This document shows, piece after piece, positions 22,800 to 35,533 of a stretch of DNA of 64,000 bases. Location: positions 12,586,001 through 12,650,000 of the forward strand of contig NC_045129.1 of NCBI RefSeq assembly GCF_007655135.1, written 5' to 3'. This DNA is from Punica granatum (lineage: Eukaryota > Streptophyta > Magnoliopsida > Myrtales > Lythraceae). The position numbers and the translations under genes were made by a program. The notes beneath the pieces are model-generated. The model was not told where the DNA came from and searched no databases. It saw only the letters and a program-made list of their open reading frames with translations. Position 1 is the first letter of the stretch. Each line of letters starts with the position of its first letter.

Positions 22800-24387
22800 A
22801 AAAAAAAAGAGTTATAAATTCCCTCTCTTTTCTCCCTTCGCCTTCTCTCCTCTTCCTGCTCAAACACAGAGCAGACGCCATCAACACTGTTTCATTATCA
22901 CTCTCTGTTGTCCGCCTCTTCATCCCTTTCCCTGCTGCACTCTTCCTCCAAAGGTAACCATCTCAATCTCTTCTCCGTTTCTGCTCAACACCGTGAGGTG
23001 ATTAAGGTGCTTTGTCAATGGCTTCCTCGCTTGTTTTCTTCCCCCACTGCCTGAACTATCCGTTGATCTCTCAGTCATTGCTTTCCGAATGCAAAAAATG
23101 CATCGACGTCTCCGATGGAAAGCATGTATGTTCATCGTTTTAGGTGTAAAAGAAGCTCCTTTTGATCGGAAGAAAAAGCTGTCTCTTTTTCCTGTATGTT
23201 GAGGAACGTGTGGGGAATGGGATTAAAAGGAGAGTAATTTCGCTGTGACGATGAACTGATCAGAGTACTTGCCACAATTTAGGCGATCGCAATTCGGGAA
23301 AATAAGGGAAAATGGGAAAGAAGGGTGCTTTGAGTCTGCTGGACGAATAGGGGAATAATGGGGAAAGATATTGCATTTCCTTTTCCAACTCCAGCTTACC
23401 AAACGGCTGGAAGTATGTGTGTCAACTATGTGTCCGTATCTCGTGTTGGTCGCTTATTATGCTTAGAAAAAGCTCTCGGCTTTCGCTCCAAGGGGGGGTC
23501 CAGAGCCGTGGCTGCAGCGTTTCTTTGCTCGACCGGCTGAATATCCCCCCGTTATCCGTACATGGACATGTGCCGAGGTCTTGCGTAATCCTAGACTGAA
23601 GCTTATGCTCTCTGAAGGTTGTTCTATGAGTCGTCCAAAAATGAAAACGGGGAAAAGCGGGAACTTTTTGTATTTGATAGGAGCCACCTTGTCCTGCATG
23701 TGTTACCAACATTACTGTTCATTTGTTGCTTTCAAGACAATATTTAGGTGTTTCGTAATCCGGGCACTGGAAAGCCAACAGTAAATCATTGTCGGCCGAC
23801 TAGAAAGATTAGGTATGGTTTCGATTTCTCTTAATCATTTTCCCAAGCCAAACACATCCATGCCACACTCGTTGTGCATTGGTTGTCATCATGACCCCTA
23901 ATGCTGGAGCTCTGGCAAGGTCAAGTGGCCGCAACCAAGTTTGGCTGGAGCTCCAGTGAAGTATGCCGGTGGGGTCTTGAGGGAGCCCCTGTGGGCTCAT
24001 TGGACTGGGATGAAGCTCTGGCGAGGTTATTGGTGGCCATAAATGAAGATAGACGTAGCTCCAATGAAGTCTCCAGCACCAATGGGATACTAGATATTTG
24101 ACGCTTGAACCAAGAAAATAAGTTATTGTCCTGCAAGATGTTTTCTTATTAAATGCCAGAAAAACCTAATCATGAGGAGCCAATCAAGCCTTGGTATAAA
24201 AATTTCTGTATCTTTTTGCTGCGACACCATGTTCTGATTTATTGCATCAGAGCTGTCTTTCATCTCGGCATATATCATCTTCTCTTTATTCCATGAAAGT
24301 GTGATGTGCCATGAAAAATATTTCCTGCCACAGCACTTGACCTTAATTCCATGCTGTGTACACCAGGGCCTTACTAGGTCAATCGAA
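22800..24387 (+). promoter_or_regulatory. Non-coding first exon and leader intron, hAT-like gene 1
   Basis: A pyrimidine-rich leader (about 22815-22953) ends CCAAAG followed by a GTAACC donor at 22954. The probable acceptor is ACACCAG ending at 24366, leaving a 21-base second leader segment before the ATG at 24388. The same arrangement (CGAAAG|GTACCC, then CAGCAG) occurs before the second gene at 31165-32126, so the tandem duplication included the leader and probably the promoter. The first-exon start is not defined. Confidence 0.55.
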
Positions 24388-26675
24388 ATGGTTGCTCATC
24401 AGCCATCTGATGATATCAAGGATCACGGAACATTCTCTAACAGGAAAGGGGGCAGGGTTCGATGCAACTACTGTCAGAAGGAGATGCAAGGGTTGCGCCG
24501 CCTCAAGTTCCACTTGGGAGGTGTAAAGGGAGATGGAACAACTTGCCTTAAGGTTCCTGCAAATGTCAGGGAACTATATCAGAATGAGAAGTTTGAAAGG
24601 AAGAAGCATAAATATTATGACCTTAAGAGAGATATGCTTTTGTTGGATCCCTTAAAAGAACTTCCTCAGAAGAGAAACTGTTCCCAAAGATCATATAACT
24701 TCAAGGGAACTAGACCTGAAAGTGATAGTCTCATTGGCATCAGTACCGCAAATTTGACTAGTTTCCAGGAAATTATGTACTCGACAACAGGAGATAGGAG
24801 GTCGGAGTACAAGAGTTACCAAGAAGTGAAAGGATCGGTTCCTCAGGCTGAAGTGACAGAGTTGCAAGATTATGTGAAGAGAACCAAGCAATCATGGTCC
24901 AGCACTGGGTGCAGTATCTTGCTGGACACTTGGAGGAATGGACAAGGCCAAGACTTCGTTATTTTCCTGGTAGATTGTTCCGAGGGTCCAATTTATCTGC
25001 AGTCGTCCAATGTATCTTCTTTTAGTCTTGACAGTGATGCCATACAATCAATGCTAAATAAGGTCATTGAGGAGGTTGGAGCCCAGAATGTTGTTCAGAT
25101 CATTGCTTGCTCAACAGCTGGTTGGTTAGGGACTATGGAGAAGCAGTTTATGGAAAAATGCAAGACAGGGTTTTGGACCGTGAGTGCATCCCACTGCGTT
25201 GAACTCATGCTCGAAAAGATGGCATTGATGGACTCAGTCCAACCTGTACTGGAAAAGGCAGCGAGCCTCACGAAGTTCATGTGGAAACAGAAAGACAGCT
25301 TTCCCCTACTTGACATCAAGGACCCCTTCTCTGAGGGGAAGTCGGCAGCCATACCCTTCATGACTCTTGAGAACATCGTAGCAGAAGAGGAGAAACTGAT
25401 CACCGCATCTGAGTGGAAAGCCTCAGTTTGGGCTTCAACAGAAGGGAAAATGGTGTACAAACTTTTCCGGCTCCGATCTTTCTGGAGCGAAGCGAGGATG
25501 GTTCTGAAGGCAAGTGTGCCGCTGGTTCGTCTCTTGGCTCTGATTCACAGGGCTGACAAACCACTTATGGGGTACATTTACGAGACCATGGACCGGGTGA
25601 AGGAAGCAATTAAGATGGAATTCGAGGGCAAGACGTCAGAGTACATGCCCTTCTGGAAAGTAATCGACGAGATATGGGATAAACATCTCCACAGCCCATT
25701 ACATGCTGCAGGCTATTATTTAAACCCGAATCTTTTCTATTCGAGCAATTTCCACCTTGATACAGAGGTAGCCTTTGGCCTCCTTTGCTGCATAGTTCGC
25801 TTGGTTCGAGATGAGAATATGCAGGACCAGATATCTCAGCAGCTCGACGAGTACCTACAAGCCAGAGGTGATTTTGAAGAGGGGAGCTCCATCAGATGCA
25901 GAGACAAACCTCCATGTAAGGGAATTAATGTTTTGTCTAATTTTAGGAAACTAATGCTTGTAATCGTATTCCTCTTTCTTGAAAATCTTACCATGTGCTA
26001 CCTTTGCCTACTTCCTCCGGTAGAACTTTTAAAGGTCGTTGAAATTGCATTATGTTGCAAGTTTCAAGTACTGGGAGAATTAGTAGGCACAAGTTGTGGA
26101 AGAATTAGCATAGCACTCTCAATGATCGAACAAAAGCTTGTGGTTAGTTCGTAGTTGAAGGAGCTGACTGAGATGTGGGGTCGGACTCACTGCACCATCT
26201 GTTTAACACAGTTATATGGGTCAGTCCAGATTTGTCCAGTTCCATAAGCTTCTTAGGTGTTCTGAGACCTGTCCAGAAACTAAGGACCATGAATGCTAAA
26301 AATACAGATAAAAAAGCTTCATTTTTTCTTTTTTGCCATTCCTTCATGTCTTGTTGTATGAGTTGCCTATGATTTACTGCTATTGCTGCTGCTGCTACTG
26401 CAGTGGAATGGTGGTCCAAGTATGGAACAGAATGCCCTGAGCTCCAAAGATTTGCAATTTATATTCTAAGCCAGACCTGCGATGGACCGTCAAGATATGG
26501 CCTGAACAAAGAAATGGCTAGGAAGCTGCTGACAAGTGAAATGAACTGCGTCGACCAGCAAGAACAAGCGCAGTTGCGGGAGTTGACATTTTATCACTAT
26601 AATCTGCAGCTCCTGTACTCTAAGAAGCACCGCGGGGAGGGCAATAGTTGCTATGAAGACCTTGGTGGGGAGTAG
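24388..26675 (+). CDS. Domesticated hAT-like BED/DUF659 protein, copy 1
   Basis: There are two coding exons, 24388-25915 and 26404-26675, giving 599 residues. A BED-type zinc finger opens the protein: Cys26 and Cys29 in RCNYC, His42 in KFHLGG and Cys53. A DUF659/hAT transposase-like core follows (GCSILLDTW, NVVQIIACS, SASHCVELMLE, MGYIYETMDRVKEAI). The end is a short hAT-dimerisation-like segment (EWWSKYG..CPELQRFAIYILSQTC..HYNLQLLY). The frame is open throughout and splices cleanly, with no terminal inverted repeats nearby, as expected for a host gene derived from a transposase. The aspartate usual in the ITDN-type motif is absent (IACSTAGW), and the CERNWS-type motif with the catalytic Glu is missing. 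Compared with copy 2 it lacks about 50 residues before SFQEIMYST. Its cellular role is unknown. Confidence 0.85.
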
Positions 26676-29600
26676 ACAAGTATATATGCTCTTTATTAGG
26701 TCTTAGCTGTCATATCATTGTTAGAGCAATCATTTTCGATAGAGGAAGACAGGCAATATACAAAAAACCATTGTCGTAAGATAACTAAAGGAACAAAGAC
26801 ACAACCTTATTGGTTTATTATTGCTTATCTGTAGGAATGGATTACTATCCCATTGGTTTAGGCAACTGAAACGAGGAGAATTCGATTGTGTTTTCAGTCT
26901 TTGCAGGAGCATCATGTGTAATGGCACAGCGTTGAATGATAGACAATTGATGTGATCTGACCTCTGGTTTCCGATCAAGTTCCAAGGCCGGAATCCCTTT
27001 TAGCTGTGTTAATTTATCCGTGTAAGCAGACATCTGCAGAACATATCGAGTTTGATATATATGCATGGTGGACTATCCGCAATGTAGGACCAATACTGTA
27101 GGTTCTGTCTAAAACAGAGTTGCCATTGCCCCTGCATATACTTACAGGAACAGTAATGGATGACTGTCTTTATTATAGAATGAAGATTAGTATCTTTGCT
27201 CTGCGAAGTAGCGAGAAGAAGAGGTTCCGGCGACGAGGCATCGTTTTGGAGAGCATGGAGTGCCTCCATGTTTCGTAAAGACACTTCGAATGAGGCTGCC
27301 TCTCCAAGACCACATGGCATTTCAACTTTGTATTCGTATAAACATGATTTCTTACAACAGGTTAACTAACTCGTTTTTACTTTTCAACTAAATTTTTTTC
27401 TGTAATTTTGTTTTCAGTATTTCATTGTGCATGTGGAATTCTCCCAAACCGCACTTAATTAGAGGAAAATAGGACGTTATTAAAATATACAAGAAAAATA
27501 TCACAAATAGAAAATTTTGGAAAGTTGATAGAAGTTTACATAAAAAAAAATGTAGCAGCATGAATGCATGATGAATATGACGAGATGACAAAAGTAGACC
27601 TAACTACATATATCTATATACATAGATATGTATATTGCATATATTATTTATGTACGCGAAACTTTAGCTCCAACATATGTAGAAATCTAAACATCATAAT
27701 TTATAGTGTTTGCGAGGGAGGAAAAGACGTTGCCGGGGGAGGGTCCTCAGCGGTCCTCCCTAGCGACGAGCATTGGTTGGACTCTTAGAGAGCTCAACCT
27801 TAATAGGTTACTACGTACCTACCACCTTTGTATAGTGTTCACAATTTCTCCTTCATAGAATGTCTCGAATAAAATAAATATGTTATTAAAAGATATATCA
27901 ATGGATAATTGAATATTTAATGAGAATATCTATGTTCAAAAGGAAAAATATTTAATGGACGTGTCTCTAAATGTTTGAAAAAACAATTGCAAGAATTGTA
28001 AAAAGAGTTGGGAAAAAAAAAAAAGGTTGAGCAATTTCACGACAACGTTTTAGGGTTATGAGGGGGTAACACGACTAGAAGAGACCTAGATGTCGTAATA
28101 ATATACTAGATGAAGACCATGTCTTGTGGAATAAAATCGAAGTAAAGTACTAGGAATTCAGAGTTGAAAAAAGATTAATATGTCACTTTTAGTTTTTGTT
28201 TTTTCTTTGAAAAAAAAAATATAGAACCCTTGAACAGATCCTGTGCCATATTAATAGGCGAGGCAATGGAATTTTCCAATTTTTATGCTTATTAAAATAT
28301 CTTCTATATGTCATGAGAAACTTTCTTCAGTGTTCCATGTACACTATTAAACGTCGGAAAATCCTTGTGCGAAACTCAAAAATATGCAAAAATATCTTTT
28401 CTATCACATGATTTGATCAAAGTCAAACCCTTGAATACGAGATATTCTTCGGTGATCTTATCTCGTCACGTGTCGTGAGAAAGTACCAATTAAATTGTAA
28501 TAAACTAAATAACAAGTGCTAATCACTCGATTAACCGTGATAAATTTTCTTAATTGAAGTAATTTTATTGGTTCTTTCTCACCATATTATTATAAGGTGG
28601 GATCATTTAAAATTTTCTCCTTGAATACTTGCACGTAAAAGTATGGAAAAGGAAAAATTTTCTATAGTCGTATCGCTTCTTAATGTGAGAAAGAACCAAC
28701 CACATTGCAACAAACGGAAAAATAATAACTAATCAATCAAATGATTATAATAATTGTTTCTAATTGTACTAGGTTTTTTTTCCTGTGCAATTCACGTGTT
28801 ATTGGTCACTAGTTATTTTTAGGTGAATTTTTAAAAATTTTGACATCATAATTGAAATATTCATTAAGTTATATATATTCTTAAATTGAAACCATTCAAA
28901 TATTAGTATTACAATAACAAATTAAGGATAATTGAAAATGAATTATAATACCAAAAATGGATGAAGAATATTATATTACCTAGAGAAAATATTACATTTT
29001 CTTAAATATCAAATTTTAAAAATTTAAAATAGATGACTTCCATGTATTTTGTGAAAAAGGAAATACAAATTATCTATTATCATAAATTATTCTTGGAAAT
29101 TCTCAATTTAAAATTTTTTAAATAGAATTATCTTTTTTTTTTTCAAAAGTGCTCAATATTTAAACATGCTTCTTGTATATTAATAGATTTTTATTTTAGC
29201 TACTAATTATATCGGCAAGTTTTCTATAGATATGTTACTTTTGTATTTTTTTCTAAATAAATTTTGAGATTATATTTTTAAATCAAGAATGTGCTTATAT
29301 AATAATAATATTATTTATATGCATGTACTAATTTAATCTTAATTGTATATAATACATTTACAATTTTTTATTCAGACATTTATCTATACGATATGTACTA
29401 AATATAAAATTATCTTTCTAATTCCATTTATTATGGGGATATAATTATATATATAGATTAATTTAACTAAATTTTCTATCACATTATTACGAGGTAAGGC
29501 CATTAAATAGAATAAATATAAATTTTTCGATAAGAACAAGTAAAAGAAAAAAAGAATTAAGGGAAAACAATAAATGCACTAAATTTTCCTCAACTTGTTC

Positions 29601-29726
29601 CAAAAATGAAATTTGTTCCCTGTAACTTTTCAGCCAAGCACAAGACCCATGAAATTTGGTCCTATTTAACGGTGCTAATTCTTGATTAGGGACTAGTTCT
29701 CCGTCAGAAACCAAGAGGGATCAGAG

Positions 29727-30381
29727 GTGGGGGCGAAAATGAGTGGGTGGGTCGGTTTTTTGGTTAAAATTTTCGATCCTTGATTTTTTTGGGTAAATTT
29801 GTCAAACGTAAAAATCATCAATAAACCAGTTGAAATGAGACAAAACCGACCACTAATGGCTCAGATTTTTTCGAGTGGTTTTTTTCAATTCCCAAATTTA
29901 AAAAGATAAAAATTATAGAATATGAAATAACAAAATGAAATTCATAGCAATTATCCAACAACAATTATAAGAAGGAGCACGGACTAGTACAATACCTATA
30001 TTCAAATGAAATTGAAGACATACACAAACAAAGCAATGTTGAACTCAAATAGCATAAAATTTGGGTAAATTTCAGATTTTGGAATCGTGGAATTGGGAGA
30101 GCAGAGCACAAATACATAAAAGTTAGGATTTTAGTTTTCTCTTTTAAAATATTATTATAAATAAATATTGTAAATGCTACAGATATTATACATAAATTCA
30201 TAAATAAAAATAAAAATGACTAATTTCGGTTGGGCCAGGCCGTCGGATTTTTTGGGTGGGACCTGACTTTTTTAGTTCGATTTTTTTTCACATGAAAAAC
30301 CACCCAAACCTCATTTAGGGTCCTTTTTTTTTTGTCAAGTAGGGTCGGTTTTACGATTTTTTGGTTTTTCACTCACACCCC
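29727..30381. mobile_element. Possible degenerate TIR element
   Basis: The left edge GGTGGGGGCGAAAATGAG followed by GGTCGGTTTTTTGG resembles, inverted, the right edge ACCGACCC..CCAAAAAATC..CACTCACACCCCT. The similarity is patchy, the interior is non-coding, and no target duplication was identified. Confidence 0.3.
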
Positions 30382-30671
30382 TAATTGGAGGTTACGATGA
30401 ACGCAGGGCTGGCAGCTACCATTTAAGGTTTAGCCATTTCATTTCCTCTCTTCCTATCCCAATTTTATGAGAAAATTTTCGGTAATCATGACATAAAAGA
30501 ACACCACTTAGATTATAATCAACAGCTTAATGTGCGTTAATCATACAACTGACTGTCATAACAATTTATTCACTGTCTTATTTGTTTGTCCTCATTACGT
30601 GATCTTGAGGTAGAGGCCATTTAAGATTTTTCTAAAACTACGTAGAAACTAAAACTCAAAGATTAAAGCCC

Positions 30672-30852
30672 GTTTGTTTTCAGGGTTAAAATTACAAAAA
30701 TTTAAACTTTAACTTTAACTTAACCCACTACACAACAAAAATACACATTTTCAAAGTAAAAAATTTTAACTTTAACTTTAACTCAACACACTACACAACA
30801 TTTGTCCTTTTTCACAATCAAAATCAAAATTACTTTAACTCTGAAACCAAAC
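30672..30852. mobile_element. MITE, GTTTG/CAAAC family, second copy
   Basis: It begins GTTTGTTTTCAGGGTTAAA and ends TTTAACTCTGAAACCAAAC, an inverted pair. The interior has two TTTAACTTTAACT..ACACACTACACAACA phrases. It shares sequence in reverse orientation with the element at 13766-14009. Confidence 0.65.
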
Positions 30853-31049
30853 GCACCGTAAAGATTGACCGATCAGAGTTTATTAACTTACACCTCGGAT
30901 TAGTTACAGAGTTCAAGGATCTAATGTCCAATTTGACAAGTTCAGGGACCAAATACCATTTTAGGTACATATTCAAGGGCCAAAGTACAATTTTACAAAA
31001 AGAGGAGACAATTGTACGGAGAATCCAGACAAAAGGGATCATAATAAAT

Positions 31050-32154
31050 TCTCTCTCTATTTCTTCTTCTTCCTCTTCTGCTCATTAAGTCGCCATCCCG
31101 TTCTGTGTTTCGAAATCACTTTCTGCCCCTTTGCTCTTAATCTCTGTTTGCCCTTTCCCGAAAGGTACCCATCTCTTTCTCTCCGTGTCATCTCTGTTTC
31201 AGCTTCTCTTCTTAGCATAGCGGGGCTGCTTCAAATGCTTGTCAATGGCTTTCTTTTAGCTCGTCTTTCACCCCTCTTGGGCTCTCCGGGTTGATCCCTG
31301 TATCCACGCTTTCCCGACGTTAGTGCAAAAGTAGCCTTGCCTTTTGCTTTGAGCTCGCTCCCATGAAAAGGATGTACTTTATTATTATGATTAGTATTTG
31401 TTTTTTTTTGGGTTGGAAAAACAGTCCTTTTTCTGCTGAGGAACGTTTTAGGCAGTGGAAAGAGGGAGTAATGTTATGCAGCCTGGCATTGCTTCGAGTA
31501 GATGCCATTAGCTACCTGAAAATCAAAGGATCTGCTGCGTACAGTATGAAGTTTGACGTTTCGGGACTGCATTAGGCTTCCACTATGTGTACATTGTGTT
31601 CGTGAACTTGATGGCGGTCATTTTATATTAAGTACACGAAAGAAATCCGAGTTCATTTTGTAATTCTTGTTGGAGACATTCATTTAGGAAATATGATGTT
31701 TCGGAATAAGGTTTTCTGATCGAATCGGTCAAGTTTACAACTTAGGAGTTTCTCGCTGGTCAACAACCCTCATTAAACGCCCAAATATTCCTTGAGGTTA
31801 TGCCTGCGGTCAAATGGACTGCATCGCTCCTTGAGGCTTCTAGATGGAGCGGATTGTTGGAATGTCGTAGCAGGCACATCTTTTTTTTTTTTTTTGGGCA
31901 GTATAAGCTTCCTAAAAGGTTGGTTCCTCGTTTCAAAAGGAAAAAAGAATCATTAACTTTTCTTATGGTCCCTCCCTTGTCATTGGATATAGCAATATAA
32001 GACTGGTGTTTTTCATCTCTAAATATGTCATATATGCACTTCGTTTTCTTTCATGAAAGAGTGATGTGGTGTGGAAATGCTTCTAGAAGCACAACTTGAC
32101 ATGCATTACGTGCTATGAATCAGCAGGCTTGTGGTCTTGACTGGATAAGTGAAG
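31050..32154 (+). promoter_or_regulatory. Non-coding first exon and leader intron, hAT-like gene 2
   Basis: A pyrimidine-rich leader ends CCCGAAAG at 31164 with donor GTACCC. The likely acceptor CAGCAG ends at 32126, followed by 28 bases and the ATG at 32155. This mirrors the first gene's leader, including the CTTGTCAATGGCTT block that follows the donor in both. Confidence 0.55.
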
Positions 32155-34559
32155 ATGACTGCTAATAAACACTCCGCTGATATCAAGTATCATGGAACAA
32201 TAATTGACAAGAAAAAGATGAGGGTTAGATGCAGTTACTGTAGTAAGTCGGTATCCGGGACCAGCCGCCTCAAGCAACACTTGGGAGGCGTGCGGGGAGA
32301 TGTAACGCCTTGCCCTGATGTTCCTGCGAATGTGAAGGTACTCTTTCAGGATTTGATTTTTCACAGAGTACGAAGAAGCATCAACAAGGAAGTTCTTTCG
32401 CTAGATCCCCAAGAAGAAGAACTTCCTCTTAAGAGAAGCTGTTCCCAAAGATCAAACAACTTCAAGCACAGTAGGTGCGAAAATATAAGCCCAAAATATA
32501 CCTTTTCTATTAGGAGAGAGGAGTCATTCTCTACTTCAGATGACGGTGAAATTGAAGAAGATATTCCATCAGAACAGGCCCGGAAAATCGGCAGGTTCTT
32601 CTATCAAAACCTCATAGACGTTGATGCTGTGAATTCAGCTAGCTTTCGAGAAATGATGTACTCGACTGTGGGAAATAGCAGGCCTGACTACAAGATCCCC
32701 AGCTCCCGAGAGCTGAAAGGAAGAATCCTTCAGGCTGAACTGACTGAAATGCAAGACTACGTGCAGAGAATCAAGCAGTCCTGGTCTGGTACTGGGTGCA
32801 GTATCTTACTGGATACATGGACGGATGAACAAGGCTGGGACTTGGTTAATATTTTGGTAGATTGTCCCCAAGGCCAGATTTATCTTAAATCATCCAATGT
32901 TTCTTCTTTCATTCTTGACCTTGACGCCTTACAGTCGATGCTAAATAAGGTTGTTGAGGAGGTTGGAGCTGAGAATGTTGTTCAGATCGTAGCTTGCACG
33001 ACAAAGGGTTGGTTAGGGGATGTGGGCAAGCAGTTTATGAATAAGGGCAGGACTCTGTTTTGGACCATCAGTGCATCTCACTGCATTGAGCTCATGCTTG
33101 AAGAGATTGGGTTGATGGGTTCAGTCAAGCCTGTCCTGGATAAGGCCACCAGCCTCACAAAATTCATGTTGCAATTAGTAAAGAGAGAGAAATTTGCCTT
33201 AGATTACTTCAGGGTGCCGCGTTCTGATGGAAACTCTGTGACTACAGCCTTCATGACTCTAGGGAACATCGTGGCAGAAAAGGAGAAACTGGAGGCAATG
33301 ATAACCTCACCTGAGTGGGATGCCTCGGTCTGGGCTTCCATGGAGGAGCGCAAGCGGGTGGCTGACCTGGTGAAAGACCCTTCTTTTTGGGACGGCTCAA
33401 TGATGGTTGTAAAGGCAAGTGGGCCTCTGGTTCGTGTCTTAAGTCTGATTCGCAGGGCTGATACACCACTCACGGGTTACATATATGAGACCATGGACCA
33501 AGTGAAGGAAGCAATCAAGAAGGAATTCAAGAACAAGGAGTCTCAGTTCATCCCCTTCTGGGAAGTAATTGATGAGATATGGGATGGCCATTTGCACAGC
33601 CCATTACATGCTGCAGGCTACTACTTGAACCCTAGTCTTTTTTATTCGAGCAATTTCAACAGCGACACAGAGGTGGCCTTTGGCCTGCTTTGCTGCATAG
33701 TTTGCTTAATTCAAGATCACAAAACTCAAGACCTGCTTACCCTTCAGCTCGACAAGTACCGACAAGCTGAAGGTGCTTTCGGGGAGGGGAGCTCCATTAA
33801 ATGCAGAAAGAGACCTCCATGTAAGGGAATGAACATGCTTTATCTTATTCTTGAAAAAAAAGGAAACCTGCTTTTCTTTTGGGAGAAAAGATGAAGGCAG
33901 CAATTGCTGGATTACATTTTTAAGATTTTTTTTTCTAAGTAAAAGGAAGAAAAGCTTTTGCTTGGCTTGTGGTAAATTGAGTGGACTGAGATGTGGGAAC
34001 ACGTTTTGGGTTCAGCTCATATGCCTTCATTCCCCTGAATTGTCTATGTAGTATAGCTACTATATGGGTTTTGTGAAGAGATCCAAATTAATTTGTTCCA
34101 TGAACTTGTGGGGCTCTGAAGTTGTTCCTCGCTAAAACTGTTCGTATCTGAAAAGAGAGTAACAAGAGGTAACATCATCACCATGTTCTTATATCAAAGG
34201 GAGCTTCAGTTTTGTTTCTCCTTTCATTCTTCCTTTGTGCGTTTTGCTTATCTGATGGCTTCCTGACTGCTGCAGTGGAATGGTGGTCCACTTATGGAAG
34301 AGAATGCCCCGAGCTCCAAAGGCTTGCCATCCGAGTCCTAAGCCAGACCTGCGATGGGGCTTCTGGATATGGGCTGAGGAGGGAAATGGCTCAGAGGCTG
34401 CTTGTGAATGGAGTGAACTGCGTCGATCAGCAAGAGCAAGAGCATTTACAGGATTTAGCATTCGCTCACTATAATCTGCAGCTGCGGTACCTCAAGAAGC
34501 AGCCCCTGGAGGCCAAGCACAGATCCGAAGAGCTTGGTGGACATCTGGGTGGGGAGTAG
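32155..34559 (+). CDS. Domesticated hAT-like BED/DUF659 protein, copy 2
   Basis: There are two coding exons, 32155-33820 and 34276-34559, giving 649 residues. The BED finger has Cys26, Cys29, His42 and Cys53 at exactly the same positions as copy 1. An acidic linker (SDDGEIEEDIPSEQ) leads to ARKIGRFFYQNLIDVDAVNS, a DUF659-family segment that copy 1 lacks. The core has GCSILLDTWTDEQGWD, NVVQIVACTTKGW and SASHCIELMLE, and the C-terminus has EWWSTYGRECPELQRLAIR..LSQTC..HYNLQLRYLKK. The intron sits at the same site and phase as in copy 1 and is about the same length (455 against 488 bp), so the genes are a tandem duplication. As in copy 1, the second catalytic Asp and the CERNWS-type motif are not found, so transposition is unlikely. 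Role unknown; a DNA-binding or regulatory function is inference. Confidence 0.87.
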
Positions 34560-35533
34560 AATCTTACCCTCTCATTAGGACATCTAGATCACTAATTTTG
34601 TTCTCTTGTATTTTGTGTCTAGAGACAGAAAGGAAATGTACAGGATGGAAGTAGGAAATGAATCTGAAAGGAAGGAAGATGCGGAGATAAGTTCAGGCCT
34701 CAGATGTCTTTTTCCAATACATAGCTCGACCAGGGATGCCCAGGCTTGGTATAGTTCCGGGTAAAGATGAACTTATGCATGCTTAGTCGACATGAATAAC
34801 TTAGTTGTGATATACCTTGAAGCTCAGTTGTACGTCTCGGGTATATTTTTGTACATGAGAAGAATGGACATCCCCATGCCGTTTTGTTGCTCTGTCTATA
34901 GTCATCAGATCTCATCTCTAGCATTCACAACGTGCAAATGGGGCAATCTGAGCGCTCACTGCCGGACCAAACCATATTCCAATTGGGTCACCCGTATTCT
35001 ACTAGACGCTACGTGACATCAACGTATGAGGTTTATACAGGCACGGAAGTGAGATACCGTATCAGCTAAGTGAATTGGACTCTTGCTCACAAATCCAATA
35101 AATGCCCAAGACCGTCCAAATTATGGAGTTATTCCGTAGAAACAAATGTGGGTTTGTACGTTCGTGACAGACTACACGGTTAGCTTGGAAAGAATACGCA
35201 GGCTAAGCTAGTGAAGATTACGAGTTACGTATCGGGATTACCACGTAAATCATGATAGAGAAATGCTCTTGCATTAAGCTATTGACCTCTAAGTACAAAT
35301 TTTTCACGCAATTCGATAGAGAGAGAGAGAGACCAAAGTCATGATCTTCCGGAAAATTGCTGAAGAAAATTCTTCAAACTCCCAAATTCAAATTTCAAAC
35401 ACACCCATAATTCAGGACCTACGGAGCTACGCCGGCGTCCTGTTTAATTGCGTCTCTTCCCACAAGCAAACAGACACTGACAGATCCATTTTTCTCGTAC
35501 TTTCGTTTTTTCTAAGGGTGGAAAAACGAAGAA
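34560..35533. other. Intergenic DNA
   Basis: It should hold the 3' untranslated region of the second hAT-like gene at its left. A short (GA)n run lies at about 35320-35332. No gene is recognised. Confidence 0.55.

Larger units (their letters stand above)
26676..31050. other. Spacer between the two hAT-like genes
   Basis: These 4.4 kb are mainly AT-rich, with no complete gene. A minus-strand frame at 27312-27170 (starting MPCGLGEAASFEVSLRN) has gene-like composition but no recognised family. The region 27900-29700 is extremely AT-rich. A tentative degraded element spans about 29727-30381 (see separate entry), and a MITE lies at 30672-30852. Confidence 0.5.

Noticed and set aside
22642..23001. 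119-codon frame at the first hAT-like leader
   Set aside because: It spans a poly-A run and the likely non-coding first exon and donor; it has no family similarity.
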